From: Sphingobacterium cavernae
GTDB lineage: Bacteria > Bacteroidota > Bacteroidia > Sphingobacteriales > Sphingobacteriaceae
Length of the DNA stretch: 64,000 nucleotides
Assembly (NCBI RefSeq): GCF_008520265.1
Contig: NZ_VIQM01000040.1
Location: 62,001-126,000, forward strand
Reading direction: 5' to 3'
In this document: piece after piece, positions 7,834 through 16,791 of the stretch
How the letters are laid out: each line of letters starts with the position of its first letter
Position numbering within the stretch: the stretch's first letter is position 1
Translations under genes and position numbers: made by a program
The notes under the pieces: model-generated
What the model was told of the DNA's origin: nothing
What the model saw: the letters and a program-made list of their open reading frames with translations, nothing else
Databases searched by the model: none

Positions 7834-9585
7834 ATGAAACCTACCAAAATAGATGCTTTAATTCTTACCCTGATTTTCACGAACAATGTTGTAATGGCAC
7901 AGGACTTATATCAACATACGACACCCATTGAACCTTTAGTGGTACAGTATGGACACGATCAGCAAGCAATCAATTATTTTTATGGGCCTATGCCTAAAGG
8001 TTGGGGTAGTCAAACAGCTATGGAATCTCCTGAGCAAGTTGAGCGGTTGATCGCATTGGACAAGGAATATCTTCAAAAACTAAAAGAATTTCCTTATGAC
8101 AAATTAACCACTAATGGTCAAGTCGATTTTATTTTGTTGAATCGTAAGGTGAAACTTGATATGGAAGCTTTGCAAGAGCAGTTGAAAACATATGAACGAT
8201 TGAAAGATTATATTCCTTTCGATCAAATAATCTATGATTTCGAAAAGTTAAGAAGGCGCGGTACAACGGTGAATGGGGAAGAAATTGCAGGAAAATTACA
8301 GCAAGCAATTCAACAAATCAAAGAGGCAACAGAAAAGCTTAGTCGTATAAATTCTATTCCATATGCTGATGTTAATTTCTTGAAAGAGGTTATCGGATCA
8401 TTGAAGTTGCGATTGACTAGTGCCTTTGATTTCTATAACGAGTACGAACCCATGTTTACTTGGTGGGTGCCTGTACCATACAAACAATTATCGGAGGAAT
8501 TGACTACGTATAGTAAATTGATTGCTGAGAAAAGTGATTGGAAAGTATTTGAGGATGGTAGTAATATTGGGGGGACGCCAATTGGAAAAGCCGCTTTTAA
8601 TAAGCAACTCAAGGATGAAATGATTGCTTATAGCACCGATGATTTGTTGCGATTAGCAGATCAAGAATTCACATGGTGTGAAGCAGAATTGCTGAAAGCC
8701 TCTCAAGAAATGGGTTTCGGAAAAGACTGGAAAACGGCACAAGAGAAAGTTAAAAACACGTATGTTCCCGAAGGCAGACAGCCAGAGCTCATTCTTAAAT
8801 TATATAACGATGCGCAAGAGTTTATCCGTAAACATGATTTGATGGATATTCCACCGCTAGCGGATGAAACGTGGGGTATGATAATGATGACTGCCGAACG
8901 TCAGTTGGTCAATCCTTTCTTTACTGGCGGTCGCGAAATCAGTATTTCGTATCCCACCAATAAGATGACGCAGGAACAGAAGTTGATGAGTATGCGTGGA
9001 AACAATCCTTATTTCTCACGTGGAACAGTTCAACATGAATTAAATCCAGGTCATCATTTGCAATATTTCATGAATAGAAGGTATAAGCCTTATCGTGAAA
9101 AAGCATTTAATACACCTTTTTGGACAGAAGGTTGGACATTATATTGGGAATTGATGATGTACGATAAGGGTTTTGCAAAAACTCCAGAAGAACGAAGTGG
9201 TATGCTATTTTGGCGCATGCATCGTTGTGCGCGTATTACCTTTAGTATCAAATTTCATTTGGGAGAATGGACGCCACAACAATGTATTGATTATTTGGTA
9301 GACCGAGTTGGTTTTGAGCGTGCGAATGCACATGGCGAAATTAAACGTTCGTTTGAAGGTTCATATGGTCCGCTTTACCAATTAGCTTATTTAGTAGGTG
9401 GTTTGCAGATGATGGATATTAAAAAAGAAATGGTGGATTCGGGCAAAATGACGTTTAAGCAATTTCATGATCGTGTGATTAAAGAAAATTATATGCCTAT
9501 GGAAATGCTAAGAGCTATTTTGACAAATCAAAAATTAGATCCCAATCACGAGACATCTTGGAAATTTTACCAATTTAAAAATTAA
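7834..9585 (+). CDS. Secreted DUF885 family protein, putative metallopeptidase
   Basis: 583 residues with a signal peptide (M-K-P-T-K-I-D-A-L-I-L onward, likely cleavage after residue 22, V-M-A|Q-D). The body is DUF885, marked by H-E-L-N-P-G-H at residues 401-407, the HExxPGH zinc-site signature of that family. DUF885 proteins are predicted metal-dependent carboxypeptidase-like enzymes; most are uncharacterised. It starts 26 bp after the D-hydroxyproline dehydrogenase, so it appears to belong to the same transcript. Together with the downstream dipeptidyl peptidase it suggests the operon's substrate arrives as hydroxyproline-containing peptides. The exact specificity cannot be read from the sequence. 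Confidence 0.8.
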   Translation: MKPTKIDALILTLIFTNNVVMAQDLYQHTTPIEPLVVQYGHDQQAINYFYGPMPKGWGSQTAMESPEQVERLIALDKEYLQKLKEFPYDKLTTNGQVDFILLNRKVKLDMEALQEQLKTYERLKDYIPFDQIIYDFEKLRRRGTTVNGEEIAGKLQQAIQQIKEATEKLSRINSIPYADVNFLKEVIGSLKLRLTSAFDFYNEYEPMFTWWVPVPYKQLSEELTTYSKLIAEKSDWKVFEDGSNIGGTPIGKAAFNKQLKDEMIAYSTDDLLRLADQEFTWCEAELLKASQEMGFGKDWKTAQEKVKNTYVPEGRQPELILKLYNDAQEFIRKHDLMDIPPLADETWGMIMMTAERQLVNPFFTGGREISISYPTNKMTQEQKLMSMRGNNPYFSRGTVQHELNPGHHLQYFMNRRYKPYREKAFNTPFWTEGWTLYWELMMYDKGFAKTPEERSGMLFWRMHRCARITFSIKFHLGEWTPQQCIDYLVDRVGFERANAHGEIKRSFEGSYGPLYQLAYLVGGLQMMDIKKEMVDSGKMTFKQFHDRVIKENYMPMEMLRAILTNQKLDPNHETSWKFYQFKN

Positions 9586-9600
9586 ACAGGAGGGGAAGTA

Positions 9601-9672
9601 GAGGCCGATCAGGAGGAATTATCTAAATATTTTGGAAGTTATCTTGACTCTAATGAACATTTCTATTTATAA
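9601..9672 (+). other. Short coding-like remnant between the two peptidase genes
   Basis: The 105 bp gap contains a 23-codon open stretch that reads E-A-D-Q-E-E-L-S-K-Y-F-G-S-Y-L-D-S-N-E-H-F-Y-L-stop and has no start codon of its own. It has a protein-like composition and could be the tail of a lost gene, but it is short enough to be chance. No terminator is visible in the gap. Confidence 0.15.
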
Positions 9673-9690
9673 CCCTATAAAATCAAAAAC

Positions 9691-11928
9691 ATGATTAGAA
9701 AAATTTTAGTTGCTTTAGTGTTGATAGCAAATACAGGTTTTCTTTTAGCACAAGGAACTGTAGAAGATTACACAAGGGCTAAGAAATTTCGTGCAGCCAC
9801 TGCGGATGCGGTATATCATATTCCGTCAAACATCAAATGGAATGCTAAAGGTGATGCGTTTTTCTATGAACAACGAACTTTAGCAGGTAAGGAATTTATT
9901 TGGGTGGATGCGACTGCGCGCAAAAAAGAGCAATTATTTGATGTTAAACTTCTGGCTGAGCAATTAGAAAAATCTTCTGGACAAAAAGCTGATATCAATA
10001 CACTGAGTGGATATACGATCAAATTGTTGGAGAAGGATTCGGTGGAGTTTACGTTTAAAAATGCCATATGGCATTGGAATAGAAATAGCGCGAGTTTAAA
10101 AAAAGTACGCAATACGGAAGAAAATACGAGAGGGGGTGGCTATTGGGGGCAACGTCGCGATGATACACACGGTCGACCTGTTCTTTCGCCAGATAAGAAG
10201 AAAACAGCTTACATCAAAAATCATAATGTGTATTATGCATTAGTAGATGATCTGAAATCTGAAAAGCAATTAACCTTCGATGGTAGTCCAGGTGAATATT
10301 ATACTTCTTATATTCAATGGTCTCCCGATAGTAAAAAAGTCGCTTCGACGCGCGCAACAAGGCAAGAGGTACGCATATTGACCTTATTGGAATCTTCTCC
10401 TTTGGATCAGTTACAGCCTAAATTACAAACTCGTCACTATGCTAAGCCAGGTGACGCTTTGCCCCAATATTATCCAGTGATTTGCAATATAGAAACAAAT
10501 AAGTTATTTGAAGTAGATAAGCAGTTAGTCGATAATCAATTTTCGTTGGGGTATGTTTCATGGCGTCAAGACAGCAAAAGTGTGACGTTTGAATTCAATA
10601 AGCGCGGTCATCAACAGTATGCAGTTGTAAAATTGGACGCTGAAAACGGACAGAGTAAGTATATCATTAATGAAGTCAGCAAAACATTTATTGATTACAG
10701 TGGCAAAAAATACAGATATGATGTAAACGATGGAAAGGAGATAATTTGGGCTTCGGAAAGAGATGGTTGGAATCATCTGTATCGCATTGATGGTGAATCG
10801 AGTCAGGTCCTGAATCAAATCACAAAAGGCGATTGGGTAGTGCGTAAAGTGGTTTATGTAGATGAAACAAATCGTCAGATAATATTTGAAGGTAGTGGTA
10901 AGAATACGAATCAAGATCCATATTTAATTCACTATTATAAAGTGGATTTCGATGGTAAAAACTTGAAAGAATTAACCAAAGAAGATGCGAATCACACGGC
11001 CTATTTCAATGCAGACCATTCTTATTTTGTAGATCAATATTCTTTGATTAATAAAGCTCCTGTTACCGTGTTACGTGATCTTTCAGGCAAAGTAGTGCTG
11101 GAGTTGGAGAAAGCAAATGAATCCAATATGTATGATTTGGGTTGGAAAGCACCTGAAATCTTTACAGAAAAAAGTAGAGACGACAAATATGATATTTGGG
11201 GAATAATCGTACGTCCAACTAATTTTGATCCGAAGAAAAAATACCCCATTATCGAATATATTTATGCGGGTCCGCATAGTTCTTTCGTTCCAAAAACATT
11301 CAATACGAATCCAAGTGGCATGCAAGAGCTAGCAGAATTGGGGTTTATTGTCGTTCAAATAGATGGTATGGGTACATCCAATCGTTCTAAAGAATTTCAT
11401 AATGTAGCTTGGAAGAATCTGAAAGATGCAGGTTTCCCAGATCGTATAAAATGGATAAAGGCTGCAGCGCAAAAGTATTCCTACATGGATGTGGAGCGAG
11501 TAGGTATCTATGGTACATCAGCAGGTGGTCAAAGTTCAACGGGCGCGGTCTTATTTTATCCAGAATTTTATAAAGTAGCTGTATCATCCTGTGGTTGTCA
11601 TGACAATAGAATGGATAAAATATGGTGGAATGAACAATGGATGGGTTGGCCTGTGGGCCCTGAATATGCCGAATGTTCGAACGTCGAAAATGCATATCGA
11701 TTACAGGGTAAATTGCTGCTGATCGTAGGTGAGGTGGATGACAATGTTGATCCGTCTTCTACGTATCAATTGACCAATGCTTTAATCAAGGCAAATAAAG
11801 ATCACGAGATGATTATGGTCCCCGGAATGGGTCATTCTTCAGGAGGTGATTATGGCGAGCGTAAACGTCGAGACTTCTTTGTAAAGCATCTACACGGTAT
11901 AGATCCTCCAGCTTGGAATGCGTATTAA
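9691..11928 (+). CDS. Dipeptidyl peptidase IV family serine peptidase (S9B)
   Basis: 745 residues with a signal peptide cleaved near residue 20 (F-L-L-A|Q-G). An N-terminal DPP4-type propeller (including S-E-R-D-G-W at residues 355-360, followed by N-H-L-Y) precedes the C-terminal alpha/beta-hydrolase. The catalytic triad is visible: S610 in G-T-S-A-G-G, D683 or D684 in E-V-D-D-N-V-D, and H715 in G-M-G-H-S-S. The nucleophile motif is G-T-S-A-G-G instead of the common G-W-S-Y-G-G. This family removes X-Pro (and X-Ala) dipeptides from peptide N-termini, and some act on X-Hyp. Placement after the hydroxyproline genes suggests a role in trimming Pro/Hyp-rich peptides in the periplasm. The terminator at 11971 closes the cluster. 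Confidence 0.88.
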   Translation: MIRKILVALVLIANTGFLLAQGTVEDYTRAKKFRAATADAVYHIPSNIKWNAKGDAFFYEQRTLAGKEFIWVDATARKKEQLFDVKLLAEQLEKSSGQKADINTLSGYTIKLLEKDSVEFTFKNAIWHWNRNSASLKKVRNTEENTRGGGYWGQRRDDTHGRPVLSPDKKKTAYIKNHNVYYALVDDLKSEKQLTFDGSPGEYYTSYIQWSPDSKKVASTRATRQEVRILTLLESSPLDQLQPKLQTRHYAKPGDALPQYYPVICNIETNKLFEVDKQLVDNQFSLGYVSWRQDSKSVTFEFNKRGHQQYAVVKLDAENGQSKYIINEVSKTFIDYSGKKYRYDVNDGKEIIWASERDGWNHLYRIDGESSQVLNQITKGDWVVRKVVYVDETNRQIIFEGSGKNTNQDPYLIHYYKVDFDGKNLKELTKEDANHTAYFNADHSYFVDQYSLINKAPVTVLRDLSGKVVLELEKANESNMYDLGWKAPEIFTEKSRDDKYDIWGIIVRPTNFDPKKKYPIIEYIYAGPHSSFVPKTFNTNPSGMQELAELGFIVVQIDGMGTSNRSKEFHNVAWKNLKDAGFPDRIKWIKAAAQKYSYMDVERVGIYGTSAGGQSSTGAVLFYPEFYKVAVSSCGCHDNRMDKIWWNEQWMGWPVGPEYAECSNVENAYRLQGKLLLIVGEVDDNVDPSSTYQLTNALIKANKDHEMIMVPGMGHSSGGDYGERKRRDFFVKHLHGIDPPAWNAY

Positions 11929-11970
11929 CATTTTGATATTGAAATAGTAATAATATAAAACACAACAGCA

Positions 11971-12005
11971 AAAACAGATTTGTTATAATATGACAAATCT
12001 GTTTT
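11971..12005 (+). terminator. Hairpin terminator after the peptidase gene
   Basis: A perfect 13-bp inverted repeat (11971-11983 with 11993-12005, loop of 9) lies 42 bp after the peptidase stop and has A-rich/T-rich flanks on both sides. It probably ends the hydroxyproline/peptidase transcript and may work in both directions. Confidence 0.6.
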
Positions 12006-12040
12006 GTAATTTGTAGACACCTATTATAAACAACTTAAAC

Positions 12041-13345
12041 ATGCCTAGAAAATTAATTTTAATTTATTTAATCCTTTTTTTTCATTCCTTCTTATTCGCT
12101 CAGCCGAAAGTCCAATTATCTAAAGTAGGTGAGGGGTGGTCAAAGAATACAGTCAATACGGCTGTGTTTCGTAAAAATTCTCTCGTCAGCAACTCCACTT
12201 ACCAATACATAGCTTATTACGATGAAAAGGGGGACCTAACAGTTGGACAGAGAAAATTAAATAGCAAAGATTGGTTTACGCAAAGCACCGGTTTCAAGGG
12301 AAATGCAAATGACGCACACAATGTGATTAGTATCATGTTGGATGGAGATGATTATTTGCATATTGCTTTTGACCACCACAATTCTAAATTACGGTATATA
12401 AAATCTTTGAAACCAAATAGTTTAGATTTTTCGGATGAAATCCCAATGGTAGGCCAACAAGAAAGGGTGGTATCTTATCCCGAATTTTTCAAATTGCCTA
12501 ACGGTAATTTATTTTTTATGTACCGGGATGGTGGCTCAGGAAATGGGAATTTGATGATAAATCAATACAGTGTTAGCGATAAAAAATGGACACGATTACA
12601 AAATAAATTAATCGATGGAGAAGGCAAACGTAATGCGTACTGGCAAGCTTATATAGATAACAAAGGAAAAATACATATTTCTTGGGTATGGCGGGAGAGT
12701 CCAGATGTAGCTAGTAACCATGACATGGCGTATGCATATTCAGATGATGAAGGACTAACCTGGAAAAAAACTACTGGACAAAAGTATAATCTGCCAATTA
12801 CAGCATCGACAGCGGAGTATGCAGTCAGAATACCCGAAAAAAGTGATTTAATAAACCAAACAGCGATGTCTGCTGACGCAGACGGAAATCCTTTTATTGT
12901 TTCCTACTGGAGAGATAAAAACTCAGACAAACCGCAATATAAATTGGTGTATTTTAATCTTGGCAATTGGGTTACGCAATCTTTTGATTTTAGAAAGACT
13001 TCGTTTACGCTAGGAGGATATGGAACAAAGCAAATTCCCATCTCGAGACCACAGTTATTAGTGAAAGGTAAGGGCGATAAAGTTAAGATTTGGATGCTTT
13101 TTAGAGACGAAGAACGAAATAATGCAGTTTCTTTTCTTCATTGGTCACAAAACAAACCTAATAAGTTTACGATTGAAGATTTGTATCCAGAATCTGTAGC
13201 CGCATGGGAACCTACCTACGATACCGAATATTGGCGAAATAAAGAAAAATTAAGCTTATTTGTGCAGCATACAGTACAAGTAGATGGTGAAGGACTTTCA
13301 GACAGTAAATCTACGACTGTCAAAGTTTTAGATTGGAAACCGTGA
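12041..13345 (+). CDS. Secreted BNR_4 repeat beta-propeller protein, possible GH145/PL25/PL42-like enzyme
   Basis: 434 residues with a signal peptide cleaved near residue 20 (F-L-F-A|Q-P). The body is a BNR_4-type propeller: paired motifs N-D-A-H-N at residues 90-94 and [10 protein letters not shown] at 110-119, and later [15 protein letters not shown]. The D-H-H-N-x-x-L-R-Y block resembles the histidine region of the seven-bladed propeller CAZymes of families GH145, PL25 and PL42. Two of these act at L-rhamnose linked to glucuronate, and here the next gene is the rhamnose transporter. It may therefore release rhamnosyl or rhamnosyl-uronate units, but family membership and activity are inferred. 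It has its own short upstream region and is separated from rhaT by a promoter. Confidence 0.7.
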   Translation: MPRKLILIYLILFFHSFLFAQPKVQLSKVGEGWSKNTVNTAVFRKNSLVSNSTYQYIAYYDEKGDLTVGQRKLNSKDWFTQSTGFKGNANDAHNVISIMLDGDDYLHIAFDHHNSKLRYIKSLKPNSLDFSDEIPMVGQQERVVSYPEFFKLPNGNLFFMYRDGGSGNGNLMINQYSVSDKKWTRLQNKLIDGEGKRNAYWQAYIDNKGKIHISWVWRESPDVASNHDMAYAYSDDEGLTWKKTTGQKYNLPITASTAEYAVRIPEKSDLINQTAMSADADGNPFIVSYWRDKNSDKPQYKLVYFNLGNWVTQSFDFRKTSFTLGGYGTKQIPISRPQLLVKGKGDKVKIWMLFRDEERNNAVSFLHWSQNKPNKFTIEDLYPESVAAWEPTYDTEYWRNKEKLSLFVQHTVQVDGEGLSDSKSTTVKVLDWKP

Positions 13346-13449
13346 CCGTACATGTACCGAATTGTGTTATCCTATTAACCAGTATTTTATAAGCTATTTC
13401 ATTTTCATCTATCTGTATAAATGTTAAATATCTTGCTGTATTCAACATG

Positions 13450-13495
13450 ACAGTCCATAACAGTTAAATTAATTTTTACAAATATCTTAGTTTTT
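13450..13495 (+). promoter_or_regulatory. rhaT promoter with 10-bp-spaced ACAGT repeats
   Basis: ACAGT at 13450-13454 and 13460-13464 (10 bp period) is followed by TAGTTTTT at 13488-13495, a 7/8 match to the -7 consensus. The distance from second half-site to -7 box equals that of five other promoters in the window, whose half-sites read CAGG. The rhaT start codon is 21 bp downstream of the -7 box. Confidence 0.6.
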
Positions 13496-13516
13496 ATATA
13501 AAACCTTAATCAAATT

Positions 13517-14590
13517 ATGAATGCAATTGCGGGGGTATTATTCCATTTTATAGGAGGCTTTGCGTCTGGAAGTTTCTATGTTCCATATAAAAAAGTACGA
13601 GACTGGTCATGGGAAGCGATGTGGATTTTGGGTGGATTATTTTCATGGATAATCGTTCCTCCATTGGCAGCTTGGCTTACGATTCCTAATTTTTTTGAAA
13701 TAATAGGAGACGCTAATTCAAGTGTGTTAGGTTATACATTTCTTTTTGGTGTATTGTGGGGGATAGGTGGACTGACGTATGGTTTAGGTGTTCGATACTT
13801 AGGTGTTTCGTTGGGAAGCAGTATTATACTAGGATTGAGCATGGTGTTAGGTGCACTGATGCCTGCAATTTACTATTATTTTAATCCAGCAGATGGCAAG
13901 CATAGCATAGATTTCTTCTTTACGACCGCGTCGGGATTGTGTGTAATGGCGGGATTAATTCTTTGTATTGTGGGGATTTACCTGTGTGGAAAAGCTGGAG
14001 TTTTGAAAGAAAAAGGCTTATCAAGTGCTGGTGTCACCGATAAAACAGATTACAACTTTGGTGTTGGGATTATTGTGGCATTAATTTCAGGGGCTTTAAG
14101 TGCATGTTTCAATTTTGCTATTGAAGCAGGAAAGCCGATGGCTGATGTCGCTAATGCACTTTGGAAATCAGTTAACCCAGGACAAGGAGAATTCTTATAT
14201 CAGAATAATGTTACCTATATCGTCATACTTTGGGGAGGATTTACGACGAATTTTATTTGGTGTGCGTATTTATTATTAAAAAATAAGACCCTTACAGACT
14301 ACTCGAAAGCAACAGCTCCTTTAAAGAAAAATTTCTTGTTGTGCGCTTTAGCAGGTACGACATGGTATTTGCAATTTTTCTTTTACGGCATGGGTGAGAG
14401 TCGCCTTGGGAATGGTGCAAGTTCATGGATTTTACACATGGCATTTATCATATTGATTTCAAATGCATGGGGTGTGTTCCTAAAAGAATGGAAAGGTGTG
14501 AGTAAACCAACCTATACGGCCATTATATCTGGTATTGTCATTATCATCCTATCTATTTGTGTGGTAGGATTCGCGAAAACTTTAGAATAA
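13517..14590 (+). CDS. rhaT: L-rhamnose/proton symporter
   Basis: 357 residues, about the length of E. coli RhaT (344), with roughly ten hydrophobic membrane segments spread over the whole protein. The N-terminus (G-V-L-F-H-F-I-G-G-F-A-S-G-S-F-Y-V-P-Y-K-K-V) and the repeated glycine-rich G-L-G-V-R-Y-L-G-V-S-L-G-S segment are those of the RhaT family in the drug/metabolite transporter superfamily. It imports L-rhamnose across the inner membrane. It is the first gene of the rhamnose operon; the aldolase/dehydrogenase gene starts 16 bp after it. The upstream promoter carries the regulon-type repeats. Confidence 0.93.
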   Translation: MNAIAGVLFHFIGGFASGSFYVPYKKVRDWSWEAMWILGGLFSWIIVPPLAAWLTIPNFFEIIGDANSSVLGYTFLFGVLWGIGGLTYGLGVRYLGVSLGSSIILGLSMVLGALMPAIYYYFNPADGKHSIDFFFTTASGLCVMAGLILCIVGIYLCGKAGVLKEKGLSSAGVTDKTDYNFGVGIIVALISGALSACFNFAIEAGKPMADVANALWKSVNPGQGEFLYQNNVTYIVILWGGFTTNFIWCAYLLLKNKTLTDYSKATAPLKKNFLLCALAGTTWYLQFFFYGMGESRLGNGASSWILHMAFIILISNAWGVFLKEWKGVSKPTYTAIISGIVIIILSICVVGFAKTLE

Positions 14591-14605
14591 ATATTACAAA
14601 GATTT

Positions 14606-16720
14606 ATGCAAACAAAAACATATCAACATGTGAATTACCTTTGGGATGAGGAAAAAGCTAAATCCTTAGAAGGAGATGAAGTAGCGTTATTATTATACCG
14701 ATCAAATATCTTGGGATCGGATCTGAGGATAACGAATTACGGAGGCGGTAATACATCATGTAAAGTAATGGATAAGGATCCATTGACAGGTGAAGAAGTG
14801 GAAGTAATGTGGATTAAAGGTTCTGGTGGTGATATCGGCACATTAAAGAAGTCAGGTTTAGCTGCATTGTATGTAGAACGACTTCGTAATCTTGAGAAAG
14901 TGTATCGCGGTATCGAGCATGAAGACGAAATGGTCGAGCTTTTTAACCATTGTATATTCGATTTATCATCGAAGGCGCCTTCTATTGATACGCCGTTGCA
15001 TGGTTTTCTTCCATTCAAACATATCGATCATTTGCACCCAGATGCTGCGATTGCTATTGCGGCAGCAAAAGATGGAAAACAAATTACAAAAGATTTGTTC
15101 AAAGGAACAATAGGTTGGGTAGAATGGCAAAAGCCTGGTTTCGATTTAGGTTTGCAATTGCGCGAATGCTTAGCCGAAAATCCAGGTATCCGTGGAATTA
15201 TGTTGGGGTCGCATGGACTTTTTACATGGGGAGATACGGCGTATGAATGTTATTTGAATTCATTGGATGTCATCGAGACTTGTGCAACTTATTTGGAAGA
15301 GAATTACGGTAAGTCAAGACCTGTATTTGGTGGTCAAAAAGTAGATAGTCTAGTACAAGAAGATAGATTGGCACAGGCTGCTGCTATTGCACCCATATTA
15401 AGAGGATTTTGTTCAAGTGAGCGTCCTATGATTGGTCATTTCTCTGACGATGCTAGGGTATTGGAATTTATCAATTCCAATGATTTAGAAAAATTAGCTC
15501 CTTTGGGAACAAGCTGTCCAGATCATTTCTTACGCACTAAGATTCAACCTTTGATTCTGAATTTGGATAAAAACGAAGACTTATCAAATATAGAAGCGAT
15601 AAAATCAAAATTGCTTCCATTATTTGAAGCGTACAGAGCAATGTACACGGATTATTATGAAACATGTAAACACCCGAATAGCCCTGCTATTCGCGACAGA
15701 AATCCAGTAATCATAATCTATCCAGGAGTCGGAATGTTTGCTTTTGCAAAAGATAAGCAAACAGCACGTGTGGCTTCGGAATTTTATACTAATGCTATCA
15801 ATGTAATGAAAGGAGCGGAAGCGGTGAGTGAATATACTTCACTACCGAGACAAGAAGCTTTCAATATTGAATATTGGTTATTGGAAGAGGCGAAGCTACA
15901 ACGTATGCCTAAGCCAAAAGCATTATCGGGTAAAATCGCTTTGGTAACTGGAAGTGCAGGTGGTATAGGTAAAGCTATTGCAAAGCGTTTTGCACAAGAG
16001 GGAGCAGTAGTCGTTTTAAACGATTTGAATCAAGAGAGATTAGCAGATGCAAAAGCAGAATTTGTTGGCTTGTTTGGCGCGGATAATGTTACGACTGCTG
16101 TCCTAGATGTAACGAATCAAGAGCAAATAGAAGAAGCACTTAAGGTGGCTGCATTAGTATTTGGCGGTGTGGACATTGTGGTGAATAATGCCGGACTATC
16201 CATTTCAAAATCTATTGAAGACCATACCCAAAAAGATTGGGATTTATTATATGATGTATTGGTAAAAGGTCAGTTTATCGTTACACAGGCTACTTCTAAA
16301 GTAATGAAAGCACAAAATATTGGTGGTGATATCGTCAATATTGTAAGTAAAAATGCCTTGGTTAGTGGTCCGAATAATGCGGGCTATGGTTCTGCTAAAG
16401 CAGCGCAATTGCACCTTAGCAGATTGAATGCAGCGGAACTTGGCGCCTCAAAAATTAGAGTAAATGTGGTTAACCCTGATGCGGTTATCTCAGATAGTAA
16501 TATTTGGGCTGGAGGATGGGCCGAAGGTCGAGCTAAAGCTTACGGTGTTACGGTAGAAGAATTACCTGCTTACTATGCAAAACGAACATTGTTGAACGAA
16601 ATAATCTTGCCAGATGATATAGCCAATGCTTGTTTTGCATTTGTAGGCGGTGAGCTAAGCAAATCCACAGGAAATGTATTGAATGTAGATGGCGGAGTAG
16701 CCATGGCATTTGTCCGATAA
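14606..16720 (+). CDS. rhaEW: Bifunctional rhamnulose-1-phosphate aldolase / lactaldehyde dehydrogenase
   Basis: 704-residue fusion. The N-terminal ~430 residues are a class II aldolase domain, with zinc-site histidines in P-L-H-G-F-L-P-F-K-H-I-D-H-L-H-P (about residues 131-146) and in G-S-H-G-L-F. The C-terminal ~260 residues are a short-chain dehydrogenase: T-G-S-A-G-G-I-G at 448-455, N-N-A-G, and catalytic Y594/K598 in G-Y-G-S-A-K. It should split rhamnulose-1-phosphate into DHAP and L-lactaldehyde and oxidise the latter to lactate, as for RhaEW of Bacillus and Bacteroidota. This explains why no separate aldolase or aldehyde dehydrogenase gene is present. A strong hairpin separates it from the isomerase gene. 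Confidence 0.92.
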   Translation: MQTKTYQHVNYLWDEEKAKSLEGDEVALLLYRSNILGSDLRITNYGGGNTSCKVMDKDPLTGEEVEVMWIKGSGGDIGTLKKSGLAALYVERLRNLEKVYRGIEHEDEMVELFNHCIFDLSSKAPSIDTPLHGFLPFKHIDHLHPDAAIAIAAAKDGKQITKDLFKGTIGWVEWQKPGFDLGLQLRECLAENPGIRGIMLGSHGLFTWGDTAYECYLNSLDVIETCATYLEENYGKSRPVFGGQKVDSLVQEDRLAQAAAIAPILRGFCSSERPMIGHFSDDARVLEFINSNDLEKLAPLGTSCPDHFLRTKIQPLILNLDKNEDLSNIEAIKSKLLPLFEAYRAMYTDYYETCKHPNSPAIRDRNPVIIIYPGVGMFAFAKDKQTARVASEFYTNAINVMKGAEAVSEYTSLPRQEAFNIEYWLLEEAKLQRMPKPKALSGKIALVTGSAGGIGKAIAKRFAQEGAVVVLNDLNQERLADAKAEFVGLFGADNVTTAVLDVTNQEQIEEALKVAALVFGGVDIVVNNAGLSISKSIEDHTQKDWDLLYDVLVKGQFIVTQATSKVMKAQNIGGDIVNIVSKNALVSGPNNAGYGSAKAAQLHLSRLNAAELGASKIRVNVVNPDAVISDSNIWAGGWAEGRAKAYGVTVEELPAYYAKRTLLNEIILPDDIANACFAFVGGELSKSTGNVLNVDGGVAMAFVR

Positions 16721-16740
16721 CAATTATTAAATCAAGTACG

Positions 16741-16775
16741 ATAGTTAGAAAAATAATTTCTATTTTTCTAACTAT
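16741..16775 (+). promoter_or_regulatory. Intercistronic perfect hairpin inside the rha operon
   Basis: A perfect 15-bp inverted repeat (16741-16755 with 16761-16775, loop of 5) lies between the aldolase and isomerase genes. It is AT-rich and not followed by a T-run beyond the stem, so it is more likely an mRNA stabiliser, processing site or weak attenuator than a full terminator. The isomerase start codon is 16 bp downstream. Confidence 0.55.
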
Positions 16776-16791
16776 CTAAACCTATATACTT

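Noticed and set aside
11965-12013. Possible seventh copy of the repeat-type promoter before the BNR_4 gene (ACAG at 11965 and 11974, TAATTTG at 12007)
   Set aside because: The period is 9 instead of 10, the spacing to the putative -7 box does not fit, and the second half-site lies within a terminator stem.
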